DNA of 38,034 nucleotides from Lachnospiraceae bacterium (GTDB lineage Bacteria > Bacillota > Clostridia > Lachnospirales > Lachnospiraceae), in NCBI GenBank assembly GCA_017474455.1, contig JAFVHP010000018.1, positions 1 to 38,034 of the forward strand, written 5' to 3'. Shown here piece after piece: positions 15,981 through 25,326 of this stretch. The first letter of the stretch is position 1; each line of letters opens with the position of its first letter. The notes beneath the pieces are model-generated. The model saw only the letters and a list, made by a program, of their open reading frames with translations, made no database searches and had not been told where the DNA came from. The position numbers and the translations under genes are program-made.

Positions 15981-16787
15981 ATGAGATTTACAGGCATTGC
16001 TGCCGCGCCCGGCAGCGTAAGGGGAAAGATCTGGATAAATACCGAACGGCTGCCCGCAGGATTTGGCAAAGCGGCCGGAGACGAGGTGCTGACTGTTCCG
16101 CAGAAGGAACGCGAACTGGCCGCTGTCGGGAAGGCTCTGGAACAGACGGCAGACGAGCTGGACCTTCTGTACGCGGAAGCGGACAGGCAGGCCGGCCCGG
16201 AAGCAGCCCTGATATTCAGGGCTTATCAGGGCATACTTTCCGATGTGGAATATAAAGCCCGGATCGAAGAAGAGATCCTGCGGAACGGAAAGAATGGCCG
16301 CGAGGCTGTACAGGCGGCTGGGACATTCTTTGCGGATATGTTCCTGAAGCAGGAGGATAAGGAAAGACAGACCAGGTTCCTGGATATCGCCGAACTGACA
16401 GGAAGGGTACTGTCGCATATTGCCGGCGACGGGACGGATCATGCGTCAGACAGGCCTGTCCGCAGCTTACCGATGCCGGATGGCCTTTTTATACTGGTGG
16501 CCTATGACCTGTCGGCCTCCAATATGATCCGGCTCGGAAAGGAGAGGCTTCTGGGCGTTGTCCTGATCGGCGGTTCAGTACTGTCGCATACGGCGCTACT
16601 GGCAAAGGGGATGAAGATCCCGATGGCCGTGTGCGTAAGGCCGGAACAGGGACAGACAGAAGATGATTATACTGCGCTTCTGTCTATGAACGGGGAAGAA
16701 GGGGAGCTGACAGTAAGCGGTGAGGATGCGTCGTTTATCGTCGGACCAGGCTCCGGAGGGATGAATAATTCAGAAAAAGGGGAATGA
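15981..16787 (+). CDS. Truncated PTS enzyme I-like protein (phosphohistidine domain only)
   Basis: A 268-residue protein resembling only the N-terminal half of PTS enzyme I. It starts with FTGIAAAPGSVRGKIWI, has the helical HPr-binding-like insert (about 45-145), and ends with the swivelling phosphohistidine domain: VAYDLSASNMIRL and GGSVLSHTALLAKGMKIPMAV, with His203 at the phosphorylation position. Enzyme I itself is about 570 residues; the whole C-terminal PEP-binding TIM barrel is absent. The stop is followed at once by the SGNH gene (ATGA overlap), so this is not an obvious frameshift. It may accept phosphate from another PEP enzyme, as in DhaM-type proteins, or act as a binding or regulatory paralogue. 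AGGGGG precedes the ATG. Confidence 0.82.
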   Translation: MRFTGIAAAPGSVRGKIWINTERLPAGFGKAAGDEVLTVPQKERELAAVGKALEQTADELDLLYAEADRQAGPEAALIFRAYQGILSDVEYKARIEEEILRNGKNGREAVQAAGTFFADMFLKQEDKERQTRFLDIAELTGRVLSHIAGDGTDHASDRPVRSLPMPDGLFILVAYDLSASNMIRLGKERLLGVVLIGGSVLSHTALLAKGMKIPMAVCVRPEQGQTEDDYTALLSMNGEEGELTVSGEDASFIVGPGSGGMNNSEKGE

Positions 16788-18064
16788 ATGCGGAAACATA
16801 ATCTGATACTGATTCTTGTGATCGCCATACTTGCTTCGGGTCTTACAGGTTTCCAGATGGGCAGGTGGAGCGCCGGATCGGTATACGGCGCCGAGAAAGA
16901 CGGATGGAAGCTGAAAGCCGAAAAGGAAGCAGAGGAAGAGGCGGATAACAACACGGATACGACAGAAGAAGACGAATGGCCGCAGGAAGTGACTATCGTC
17001 GAAGCGATACCTGCCGAAGAAGAACAGCCCGTGCAGGAGCCGGAAGAGGAACCTGCCGCAGAAACGGAAACGGCGAAGCCGGCAGAGCAGGCCACCGAGG
17101 AAGAGATCAATGCCCTGATCGAAAAAGCCAGGCATGCGGCGGCTGAAGAAGCGGTCCAGGAAGAACATGAGGAAGTCGTAAAGGATCCTGCATATCTGGA
17201 GAATCCGGGACTTGCCTATGAGCCTGTGCTGCCGGACGGCGTGGCTTCCACGCTCTATGACGGCGAACCTAAGATGCAGATCGTGATCCTGGGCGACAGC
17301 CAGATCGGCAATTTCAAGGGAGAAGACGGAATAGCCTACCAGGTGGCGCAGAAGTGCAGGGCTAATGTCTATAATCTGGCCATGGGCGGAACGAGCGCGG
17401 CGCTTCTGCCGACGGACCTCGAATCCAACGAACTGTGGGACAACCGGTGCCTCGTGGGAATGGTCAAAGTGCTTACCGGCGAAGTAAAGCCGGATCTGTT
17501 TAAAAAGTATACATATACGTATGAAATATATGAGTCCTGCGACTTTTCCAAGACAGATGTATTTGTCCTGGAATTCGGCGTGAATGACTATTTCCAGAAG
17601 AGTCCGCTGGGTGACAGCGACAACTTCAAAACCTGAAAACATACATCGGCGCGGTCAACTATTCGATCAACTCCCTGCACAGGCATTTCCCCAAGGCTAA
17701 GATCATCCTCTGCACGCCGACGTACGCGCTTTTCTATGACGGACAGACACATGATATCGTCGGGACCAGCGACTACCTCAGCAACGGTATCGCCAGCCTC
17801 TGCGTCTATGCCAGAGCCGGTGCCCTGGTGGCTTATCAGCTGCAGAATACCGGCATTCCCGTCAGATGCTTCAATGCCTATGATGAATCGGGCATCCGGC
17901 CGTCAAACGCGGAACTTTTCCTTCTGGACGGCATTCATATGAATATTTACGGCAGGGCTGTCTACGCGGACGTACTGTCGAGATGGATCATACGTACCAT
18001 GGGATACGAAGTAGGGAACGAAGAAGACCTGCTTTCCGGCAACTGGGCGGAAAATGGCGAATAA
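16788..18064 (+). CDS. Membrane-anchored SGNH/GDSL hydrolase-like protein (frame-disrupted at 17628-17631)
   Basis: An envelope protein with one N-terminal helix (LILILVIAILASGLTGF), a long Glu/Ala-rich linker (about 40-150) and an extracytoplasmic SGNH domain. Block I is VILGDSQIG with the likely nucleophile Ser, a Gly lies in NLAMGG, block III is EFGVNDY, and the catalytic Asp-x-x-His is in DGIHMNIYG. SGNH proteins of this layout usually add or remove O-acyl groups on wall or exported glycans. The frame stops at 17634-17636 after DNFKT, then continues in another frame as NLKTYIGAVNYSINSL up to the stop at 18062-18064. Restoring one A in the AAAA run at 17628-17631 gives an unbroken protein of about 425 residues. 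It overlaps the P-type ATPase gene by 11 bases. Confidence 0.85.
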
Positions 18065-20480
18065 TTTAAAGGACTTTTCCGGAAGACCGGCCGGCCTTTC
18101 ATCGAAGGAGGCCAGGACACTTTTAGAGAACGGCAAAGGGAATACCCAGCCCGACAGATCGGCCAGGACCGTCGGCGACATAGTTAAGGAAAATATATTT
18201 ACTTATTTCAACCTTATCTTTGCCATACTGACGGTACTTGTCATAGCTGCGGGCTCTTTTAATTCCCTGACCTTCCTTGTCGTCGTCGTTGCCAATACAT
18301 TCATCGGCATCTTCCAGGAGATCAACGCCAAAAAGGTACTGGACAAACTCTCCCTCCTGAACGCCACGCACGCCTATGCGATGCGGGACGGAAGGCAGGT
18401 CAGGGTCCCTGTGGACAAGCTGGTCCTGGGAGATGTGATCGTGCTGGGCTCCGGTGACCAGATCCCTGCCGACGCCGTGGTACTCTCCGGGGAGGTGGCC
18501 GTGAATGAAGCGCTGCTTACCGGCGAAGCGGACGAGATCACCAAGCCGAAAGGCGCGCAGCTGATGTCCGGCAGCTTTGTCGTATCCGGCAGCTGCTATG
18601 CTGAACTGATAAGGGTCGGCAACGATTCCTATATTTCAAAACTCCTTCTGAAAGCCAAGAAGCTGTCGACCAATACGAAGTCGGAAATGGTCAGGGCTAT
18701 TGACCGCTTCGTACTGTTTGCCGGCATTGCCATCATCCCCATCGGCGCAACGCTGTTCTATCAGAGTTACCATACGCAGGATATCGGATTTTCCGCCAGC
18801 GTCGTATCCATGGTCGCAGCCGTGATCGGCATGATACCGGAAGGACTGTACCTGATGCTTTCCGTGGCGCTGGCCACAGGCACGGTGCGTCTGGCCCAGA
18901 GCCGCGTCATGTTGCATGACATGAGGAGCATTGAGGCACTGGCCAGGGTAAACATACTCTGCGTCGATAAGACCGGTACGATCACGGACAATTCCATGCT
19001 GGTGGTCGAGGCGATACCGGCTTCGGAAGAAGCGGCCGAAAACGCGGCAGCCTATAAAAAGCTGATCAGCGAGTATATAGCCGTTCTGCCCAACGACAAC
19101 GCTACGTCAAGGGCGCTGACGGATTATTTCAGGCCCGGGATCAAACGCAGGACCCTTGGGACCATGCCGTTTTCTTCCAGGTATAAATACAGCAGCGTCC
19201 GCTTCGCGGAAGGCACATATTGCATGGGGGCTCCGGAGATCGTGCTTGCCAGGGATTATGCCATGTACATCCGGCAGGTCAACGAGTATGCGGCAAGAGG
19301 CCTGCGTGTACTGGTCTTTGCAAGGTATCTCGGCAGCACCGGCGAAGAGGGTTCCTATCCGGTGCCGGAGAACGGTATCGGTATGGATATTACGGAGCCG
19401 ATCTATTTCCTGCTCCTGCAGAATCCGATCAGGGAGAACGCCAGGAAGACGTTCACTTATTTTGCGCGGCAGGATGTCGGGATCAAGGTCATTTCCGGCG
19501 ATAATCCTCTGACTGTGTCGGAAGTCGCCAAAGCCGCGGGCATACCCGGCGCGGCAATGTATGTGGACGCTTCGACCCTTAAGGATCCTGAGAGTATTTA
19601 CGATGCCGCGAGGGCTTACACCGTATTCGGACGCGTTACGCCCGAACAGAAGCAGCTTCTGGTCAGGGCGCTGAAGCACCAGGGCAATACGGTCGCCATG
19701 ACCGGCGACGGTGTCAATGATATCCTCGCCATGAAGGACGCAGACTGTTCGATCGCCATGGCGGCAGGCTCGGACGCGGCCATCCAGGCTTCCCAGGTCG
19801 TCCTTCTGGATTCTGACTTTTCCCATATGCCTTCCATCGTGGCGGAAGGAAGGCGTGTGATCAACAATATCGAAAGGACCGCGACACTTTTCCTCGTCAA
19901 GAATCTGTTCTCATTCCTCCTTTCGATCTTTTCGATCGCCAATGTCCTGCAGTATCCTCTGGCACCTTCCCAGGTATCGCTGGTCAGCATGTTCAACATC
20001 GGCATTCCCGGCTTTTTCCTGGCTATGGAGCCCAATAACAGGCGTATCGAAGGCGACTTTATGAAGAAGGTCCTGCTGCGGGCGATGCCCGCGGCGCTCA
20101 CGGACTTTCTGGCCATCGCGGCCATGGTCGTTTTCGGCAATACCTTCGGCGTTTCCCAGGAAGACATATCAGTTGCTTCAACGATGCTGCTGACGATCGT
20201 AGGATTCATGATCCTGATCCGCATCATGCAGCCGATGAACCGTTACAGGACGATACTTCTGACGGGATGTATCCTGGGCTTCATCTTCTGTGCCGTGACC
20301 ATGCACGACCTGTTCTCCATCAGCCATGTATCAAAAGAGTGTGTCATGCTTTTCGTGCTCTTCGCGATCGCGACGGAACCTTTCATGCGGTATCTGACAA
20401 AACTGTTCGAACATATTTCCGGAAGGATCATGAACAGCCGGAAGAAAAAAACAGTAAAGGAAGCGGAAAATGGCAGCTGA
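18054..20480 (+). CDS. Cation-transporting P-type ATPase (CtpE/MgtA-like)
   Basis: An 808-residue membrane pump driven by ATP through an aspartyl-phosphate intermediate. Landmarks in order: actuator loop LLTGEADE (155-162), PEGL in the fourth helix (262-265), phosphorylation site DKTGTIT with Asp305, KVISGDNPLT, and the hinge MTGDGVNDILAMKDADCSIA. About ten helices are expected. The short N-terminus lacks heavy-metal CxxC sites, and PEGL replaces the CPx motif, so it is not a copper or zinc exporter. The closest familiar group is the CtpE-like branch, linked to Ca2+ or Mg2+; the ion is not certain. It is coupled to the genes on both sides by short overlaps. Confidence 0.93.
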   Translation: MANNLKDFSGRPAGLSSKEARTLLENGKGNTQPDRSARTVGDIVKENIFTYFNLIFAILTVLVIAAGSFNSLTFLVVVVANTFIGIFQEINAKKVLDKLSLLNATHAYAMRDGRQVRVPVDKLVLGDVIVLGSGDQIPADAVVLSGEVAVNEALLTGEADEITKPKGAQLMSGSFVVSGSCYAELIRVGNDSYISKLLLKAKKLSTNTKSEMVRAIDRFVLFAGIAIIPIGATLFYQSYHTQDIGFSASVVSMVAAVIGMIPEGLYLMLSVALATGTVRLAQSRVMLHDMRSIEALARVNILCVDKTGTITDNSMLVVEAIPASEEAAENAAAYKKLISEYIAVLPNDNATSRALTDYFRPGIKRRTLGTMPFSSRYKYSSVRFAEGTYCMGAPEIVLARDYAMYIRQVNEYAARGLRVLVFARYLGSTGEEGSYPVPENGIGMDITEPIYFLLLQNPIRENARKTFTYFARQDVGIKVISGDNPLTVSEVAKAAGIPGAAMYVDASTLKDPESIYDAARAYTVFGRVTPEQKQLLVRALKHQGNTVAMTGDGVNDILAMKDADCSIAMAAGSDAAIQASQVVLLDSDFSHMPSIVAEGRRVINNIERTATLFLVKNLFSFLLSIFSIANVLQYPLAPSQVSLVSMFNIGIPGFFLAMEPNNRRIEGDFMKKVLLRAMPAALTDFLAIAAMVVFGNTFGVSQEDISVASTMLLTIVGFMILIRIMQPMNRYRTILLTGCILGFIFCAVTMHDLFSISHVSKECVMLFVLFAIATEPFMRYLTKLFEHISGRIMNSRKKKTVKEAENGS

Positions 20481-21261
20481 GGGCAAAGGACAGACAGGAA
20501 GGCTTATGTTTTTCGACACGGTCAGGGGGATCCTGCTTCTGGGCATGATCGGCTATCATGCCATGTGGGACCTGGTCTACCTTCTGGGACACTATGAATA
20601 CACGTGGTATACAGGGGTGCCGGGGATGATCTGGCAGAAAACGGTCTGCTGCGGGTTCATTTTCCTGTCCGGATTCTGCACCGTGCTGGGGCACAGGCTG
20701 TTAAAGAGAGGCATCATCGTCAGTCTCTGCGGTATCGTGATCATGGCGGTCACAGCCATCGTCATGCCGGAAAACAGGGTCGTCTTCGGTGTACTGACCC
20801 TGATCGGCGCGTCGATGATCATTACGGCCGGACTGCGAAGGCTTATCCCGCTGCGACCGGCAGGAGACAGGACGCACTGCGGGGTATGGGCGGTGATATG
20901 TGCAGCAGGCATCATTGCCTGCATTCTTTTCCAGGGAACCATGTACGGCTATCTCGGTACGCACGGACATCCGCTTTTGTATTTTCCGAAATGGCTGTAC
21001 AGGAACTATGTGACCGCTTTCTTCGGGTTCAGGCCCGCAGGCTTTTTTTCGACCGACTATTTCCCGCTGCTGCCGTGGTTTTTCCTGTTCCTTTCTGGAG
21101 AGGCGGCCGGGAGACTGTTCAGGGGCATGGACTGGCTCAAAGCGGATATCTTCAGGAAAGGGATACGCCCGTTTGCCTTTCTCGGAAGGCACTCACTCCT
21201 CATTTATTTGCTGCACCAGCCTGTCCTCTACGGGATCTTCATGCTGTGGGGCCTTCATTGA
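20470..21261 (+). CDS. DUF1624 / heparan-alpha-glucosaminide N-acetyltransferase-like membrane protein
   Basis: A 263-residue polytopic protein with about seven helices. It starts FFDTVRGILLLGMIGYHAMWDL, where the Arg-Gly and the His of the YH motif are the conserved features of the DUF1624/HGSNAT catalytic family, which moves acetyl groups across a membrane onto a sugar. The ends FAFLGRHSLLIYLLHQPV are also typical. It overlaps the pump gene by 11 bases and closes the operon that begins at the aminotransferase. The acceptor is unknown; an SGNH protein two genes upstream may act on the same acyl chemistry. Confidence 0.85.
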   Translation: MAAEGKGQTGRLMFFDTVRGILLLGMIGYHAMWDLVYLLGHYEYTWYTGVPGMIWQKTVCCGFIFLSGFCTVLGHRLLKRGIIVSLCGIVIMAVTAIVMPENRVVFGVLTLIGASMIITAGLRRLIPLRPAGDRTHCGVWAVICAAGIIACILFQGTMYGYLGTHGHPLLYFPKWLYRNYVTAFFGFRPAGFFSTDYFPLLPWFFLFLSGEAAGRLFRGMDWLKADIFRKGIRPFAFLGRHSLLIYLLHQPVLYGIFMLWGLH

Positions 21262-21287
21262 CAATGGACAGGGCAGTATGAAATACT
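21258..21287 (+). promoter_or_regulatory. Candidate promoter for murT-gatD
   Basis: A perfect TTGACA at 21258-21263 overlaps the preceding stop codon and is followed after 18 bases by AATACT. It lies about 35 bases upstream of the murT start. Confidence 0.45.
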
Positions 21288-21322
21288 TTATTGGATAAAT
21301 CAGGGTTTTATAAGGAATCTGT

Positions 21323-22708
21323 ATGTTCAGAACTGTACTTGCGGTGGCAGCCTGCAAAGCCTGCCGCACGCTGCTGAGACTATTAAAACGGGGCGGGACC
21401 GCACTGCCCGGAAAAGTCGCGCTGAAGATCGATCCGGGTATCCTTGAAAAGGTATCCGCGGGCATGGAGATATTCGTAATTACCGGGACGAACGGCAAGA
21501 CCACTACGTCCAGGATGCTTGAGCATGCCCTGGAAGAAGCGGGGGAAGACGTCCTTGCCAACAAGTCCGGCGCGAACCTTTTATCCGGCGTGACGGCTGA
21601 ATTTACGGCGAACGCCAGCCTCACGGGAAGGGCCAAAAAACATACCGCTGTCATTGAATGCGATGAGGGTGCACTGAAGCAGGTAGTCCCGAGGATCCGT
21701 CCCCGGGTCATTACCGTTACGAACCTGTTCAGGGACCAGCTGGACAGATACGGCGAAGTCATGCACACCAGGGACCAGATCCGGGAAGGACTGCGTAAGG
21801 CGCAGGATGCAGTGATCTGCCTGAACGCGGACTGTTCCCTGACAGCATCCCTGGCGGACGAAGAAGGGATCGCGGACAGACCGGATGGCAGGATACGCTT
21901 TTTCGGCGTCGACATTCCCGCCGGCGACCGGAAAGAACCGGAGCTGTCCGATGCCGTACACTGCATAAAGTGCGGAACCAGGTATGCGTACAGATATCAC
22001 ACTTACGCCCATCTGGGCAGCTTTTACTGTCCACAGTGCGGCTATTCGCGTCCGGATACAGACACCGGCGTGACCGGTATCCTGGAAGAGGGACCGGACC
22101 ATACAACGGTGACGATGCATACCGGTGCCGGAACCCAGACTGTTACGGTGGCACTGCCTGCCCTGTACAACGTCTATAACGCCCTTGCGGCGGTCACGGC
22201 TTTTTCAGCGTCGGGAAGGGATCCGGTCGTTGCCTGCAGATCACTTGAGAGCGTGGAGTCCGGTTTCGGGCGGATGGAGACGTTTACACTGGGCGGCAAC
22301 AGGGTCCAGGTCATCCTGGTGAAGAACCCTGCGGGCGCGAACCAGTCGGTCGGTTTCCTTTCCAGGCTTACCGAGCCGTTTGCCGCTGTGCTCATGTTGA
22401 ATGACAGGACAGCGGACGGTCACGATATATCCTGGATCTGGGACGTGGATTATGAAGGGTTCATGCAGAATGAGAATATGGTCCGTGTCTTCTGTGCCGG
22501 AGACAGGGCGGCAGACCTTGCCCTCAGATTGAAATACGCGGGCGGCGACGAAGAGAAGATCGAGATCATTTCCGATCCGGCGCAGATCGCGGACAGGATC
22601 GAGAACGGATCGCTCCCTGCCTATGTGCTGCCGAATTATACTTCTCTTCTGCAGATCAGGGAAATAATCTCGAAACGCGCGGGACACGGCGCTTTCTGGG
22701 AGGGCTGA
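21323..22708 (+). CDS. murT: Lipid II isoglutaminyl synthase, MurT subunit (Mur ligase family)
   Basis: ATP-dependent half of the enzyme that amidates the D-Glu of lipid II to D-isoglutamine in Gram-positive wall synthesis. The 461-residue protein has the Mur ligase P-loop TGTNGKTTT (54-62) and a Cys4 zinc ribbon (CIKCG and CPQCG, about 215-240), a MurT hallmark. The C-terminal DUF1727 domain contains the NDRTADGHDISWIWDVDYE segment, whose Asp completes the partner's catalytic site in studied homologues. AAGGAA lies before the ATG. The gatD start follows directly on its stop codon. Confidence 0.96.
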   Translation: MFRTVLAVAACKACRTLLRLLKRGGTALPGKVALKIDPGILEKVSAGMEIFVITGTNGKTTTSRMLEHALEEAGEDVLANKSGANLLSGVTAEFTANASLTGRAKKHTAVIECDEGALKQVVPRIRPRVITVTNLFRDQLDRYGEVMHTRDQIREGLRKAQDAVICLNADCSLTASLADEEGIADRPDGRIRFFGVDIPAGDRKEPELSDAVHCIKCGTRYAYRYHTYAHLGSFYCPQCGYSRPDTDTGVTGILEEGPDHTTVTMHTGAGTQTVTVALPALYNVYNALAAVTAFSASGRDPVVACRSLESVESGFGRMETFTLGGNRVQVILVKNPAGANQSVGFLSRLTEPFAAVLMLNDRTADGHDISWIWDVDYEGFMQNENMVRVFCAGDRAADLALRLKYAGGDEEKIEIISDPAQIADRIENGSLPAYVLPNYTSLLQIREIISKRAGHGAFWEG

Positions 22709-23452
22709 ATGCACAGTTTATCCATATGCCATCTTTATCCGGAGGTGCTCAACCTTTACGGGGACAGAGGCAATATCATATGTATGGAAAAGCGTCTTTT
22801 ATGGCGCGGCATCGACTGCAGCGTAACTCCGGTCCGGATCGGGGACAGTGCTGACTTTACAAAGTTCGACCTGTTTTTCATCGGCGGCGGCCAGGACTTC
22901 GAACAGGAAGTCCTCCTGCAGGACTTGAAGGGCAGCCGGAAACAGGACCTGATCGCCGCCATCGAAGACGGCAGGACATTCCTGTGCGTCTGCGGCGGCT
23001 ACCAGATGCTGGGGCATTCTTATGAAACGGCGGCCGGCGATATCTGCGAATTCCTCGGGGCCATAGACCTTAAAACAGTTGCCGGCACGCAGCGCCGTAT
23101 CGATAATTTCGCCTTCAGGCTGGAAGAAGGGCTGGGAGGACAGACCGTTGTCGGATATGAGAACCACAGCGGGAAGACTTACCTGGGAAAAGGAGTGAGC
23201 CCTCTTGGCACGATCGTTAAGGGCGGCGGCAACAATTCGGAGGACGGCACGGAGGGCGTACACTATAAGAACGTGTTCGGAACCTACAGCCATGGCCCTG
23301 TGCTCCCGAAAAACCCGTTCTTTTGTGATATACTTCTTGAAACGGCACTGAAGAGAAAATACGGTTCGTTTACCCTGGATGAGCTGGATGACAGGATCGA
23401 GATGCGTGCGCATGACCAGGTCCTGGATATGCTCTTAAAGGGCCGCATATGA
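22709..23452 (+). CDS. gatD: Lipid II isoglutaminyl synthase, glutamine amidotransferase subunit GatD
   Basis: Class I glutamine amidotransferase-like subunit (247 residues) that supplies ammonia to MurT. It begins with the CHLYPEVLNLYGDRGNI segment typical of GatD. The nucleophile is Cys95 in VCGGYQM and the catalytic His is His195 in TYSHGPVLPKNP. No in-subunit Glu/Asp third residue is expected, since MurT provides it. It starts at the base after the murT stop, so the two are translationally coupled, and its own stop overlaps the next start in ATGA. Confidence 0.95.
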   Translation: MHSLSICHLYPEVLNLYGDRGNIICMEKRLLWRGIDCSVTPVRIGDSADFTKFDLFFIGGGQDFEQEVLLQDLKGSRKQDLIAAIEDGRTFLCVCGGYQMLGHSYETAAGDICEFLGAIDLKTVAGTQRRIDNFAFRLEEGLGGQTVVGYENHSGKTYLGKGVSPLGTIVKGGGNNSEDGTEGVHYKNVFGTYSHGPVLPKNPFFCDILLETALKRKYGSFTLDELDDRIEMRAHDQVLDMLLKGRI

Positions 23453-24191
23453 AAAAGCTTTTAAAGAGCAAAAGAGTAAGAAGGATCCTGCTCAGGGCAG
23501 GATTTATCCTTGTTTTTATAGTGTCGCGCTGATCGCCTTTTCCGTTTTCATGCCGGGCTTAAGACCCCTTTTAAAGAACGGGAACGAAGAGGAGATCGTA
23601 GCGTATCTGGAACAGACAGGCGGCAGGGCCGGTGTGGTCACGGTATTTGCGCTGCAGGTCATGCAGGTCGTCAGCGTGGTAGTGCCCGGACTGCCGATCC
23701 AGTTCGCGGCCGGTATCATCTACGGCTGGTGGAAAGCATTTCTGATCTGTTATACCGGATTCGTGGCCGGCAACACGGCGGTCTTCCTCTTCGCGAGGCA
23801 TACCGGCGGGCAGGCGCAGCTCCCGGATGAAAGCAGAAATGCCAAGGTACAGTGGTTCCTGAACAGGATGAAGAGCATGAACCCGCGCCTGGCCGTAGCG
23901 GTAGGCTACCTGATCCCGGGCGTGCCGAACGGGATGCTGCCGCATGTGGCGGCCAGGAGTTCCATGAGCCTCGGCAGTTTTATTGCCGCTGTCTCCATGT
24001 CCAGCTGGCTCCAGATCGTGTGCAACTGCATTGCGGGCGGGTTTATCATAAAGGGACAGTATGGCTTTTTCATCATGACGATCATCGTCCAGATACTGCT
24101 GATCCTTTTTATCATCTGGAAACGGAACTGGTTCATGAGAGGCAAATACGGAATTCTGCAGAAAAGGGCAGGTTCAGATGAGAATACGTAA
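23449..24191 (+). CDS. VTT-domain (TVP38/TMEM64-type) membrane protein (frame-disrupted at 23513-23517)
   Basis: A polytopic protein of about 247 residues in the TVP38/TMEM64/DedA superfamily. The domain core is present: QVVSVVVPGLPIQFAAGIIYG, then FVAGNTAVFLFARHTGG, then LIPGVPNGMLPHVAARSSMS. The start at 23449 (MKKLLKSKRVRRILLRAG) overlaps the gatD stop, but that frame ends at TGA 23530-23532. The other frame gives FILVFYSVALIAFSVFMPGL without a break if one T is restored in the five-T run at 23513-23517. DedA-type relatives recycle undecaprenyl phosphate, which would suit this envelope operon; for the TVP38 branch that is inference. Confidence 0.82.
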
Positions 24192-25326
24192 TACACAGCC
24201 GGACAGGATCATAATCGGGGCAGGGCTCTATGGCCTTTATGCCGCCAGGTTCTGTATGGAAAAAGGCGAGAACGTGATCGTGCTTGAGCAGGAAGCGGGT
24301 CCGTTCCAGAGAGCCACATATATCAACCAGGCAAGGGTCCACATGGGATATCATTATCCCAGGTCGCTGTCGACCGCCATGCGGAGCGCCGGTTATTTCA
24401 GGCGTTTCTGCGATGAGTATTCTTTCTGTATCAAACAGGATTTCACACAGATCTACGCCACATCCGGGAAGTTTTCATGGACCGATGCCGCCCAGTTCGA
24501 ACAGTTCTGTGAAAGGGCGGGGATACCCTGTACGGAAGCGGCTCCCGGTGCCTATTTCAGGGAAGGCATGTGCGACGGCGCGTTCATTACACAGGAATAC
24601 ACCTATGACGCGAACCTGCTCTGCCAGTACTTTATGCAGTCGCTCACGGACAAACCGAACGCGGAGCTTGTTTTTGACGCCCGCATCACGGAGATAGAAC
24701 AGAGGGAACATACGTACATCGTCAGGCTTTCTGACGGGACTGTCCTGGAAACGCCCTGCATCGTCAATGCGGGGTATGCTTCTTCAAACCAGATCATATC
24801 CATGATCAGGGGCGACAGCCGGGAAGGCCTTTTTGACCTTAAATACGAACTGTGCGAGATCATAGTGACCAAAGCGTCGCCGGCGCTCGAAAAACTGGGT
24901 ATAACCGTGATGGACGGACCGTTCTTTTCGGTCATGCCGTTTGGTGAGACAGGCTACCATTCGCTGACGTCGGTCACTTTTACGCCGCACCTGACCAGCT
25001 ACGATAAGATGCCTGTCTTCCCCTGCCAGGAAAGACAGCCGTTCTGCACGCCCGAGAGGCTCTACAACTGCAATCTCTGTCCGCAGAGGCCGGAGAGCGC
25101 ATGGCCCTATATGCATGCGCTTATGTGCAAATACTTAAAGGACCAGTATGATTGCCAGTATGTGATGAGCCTGTTTTCCATGAAGCCGATCCTGAAAGCG
25201 TCGGAAGTCGATGATTCCAGGCCGGTGGCCATCAGGACGGAAGGAGGAAACGGGGCACCGTACCTGATCAGCGTCCTTTCCGGAAAAATCAATACAGTTT
25301 ACGATCTGGAGGAATACCTGAAGTGA
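24178..25326 (+). CDS. FAD-dependent oxidoreductase (DAO-like)
   Basis: A 382-residue flavoprotein with an N-terminal Rossmann motif (IIIGAGLYGLYAARF, about 11-25) followed by Glu in VLEQEAG for the ribose, and a conserved YINQARVHMGYHYPRS segment typical of DAO-type oxidoreductases in polysaccharide loci. A C-terminal block with LISVLSGKINTVYDLEEYL closes the FAD site. The centre contains several Cys residues (CNLC) of unknown role. It overlaps the VTT gene by 14 bases and the next glycosyltransferase by 4. The substrate is unknown; oxidation of a sugar or amino-acid substituent of the glycan made here is a reasonable guess. Confidence 0.82.
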   Translation: MRIRNTQPDRIIIGAGLYGLYAARFCMEKGENVIVLEQEAGPFQRATYINQARVHMGYHYPRSLSTAMRSAGYFRRFCDEYSFCIKQDFTQIYATSGKFSWTDAAQFEQFCERAGIPCTEAAPGAYFREGMCDGAFITQEYTYDANLLCQYFMQSLTDKPNAELVFDARITEIEQREHTYIVRLSDGTVLETPCIVNAGYASSNQIISMIRGDSREGLFDLKYELCEIIVTKASPALEKLGITVMDGPFFSVMPFGETGYHSLTSVTFTPHLTSYDKMPVFPCQERQPFCTPERLYNCNLCPQRPESAWPYMHALMCKYLKDQYDCQYVMSLFSMKPILKASEVDDSRPVAIRTEGGNGAPYLISVLSGKINTVYDLEEYLK

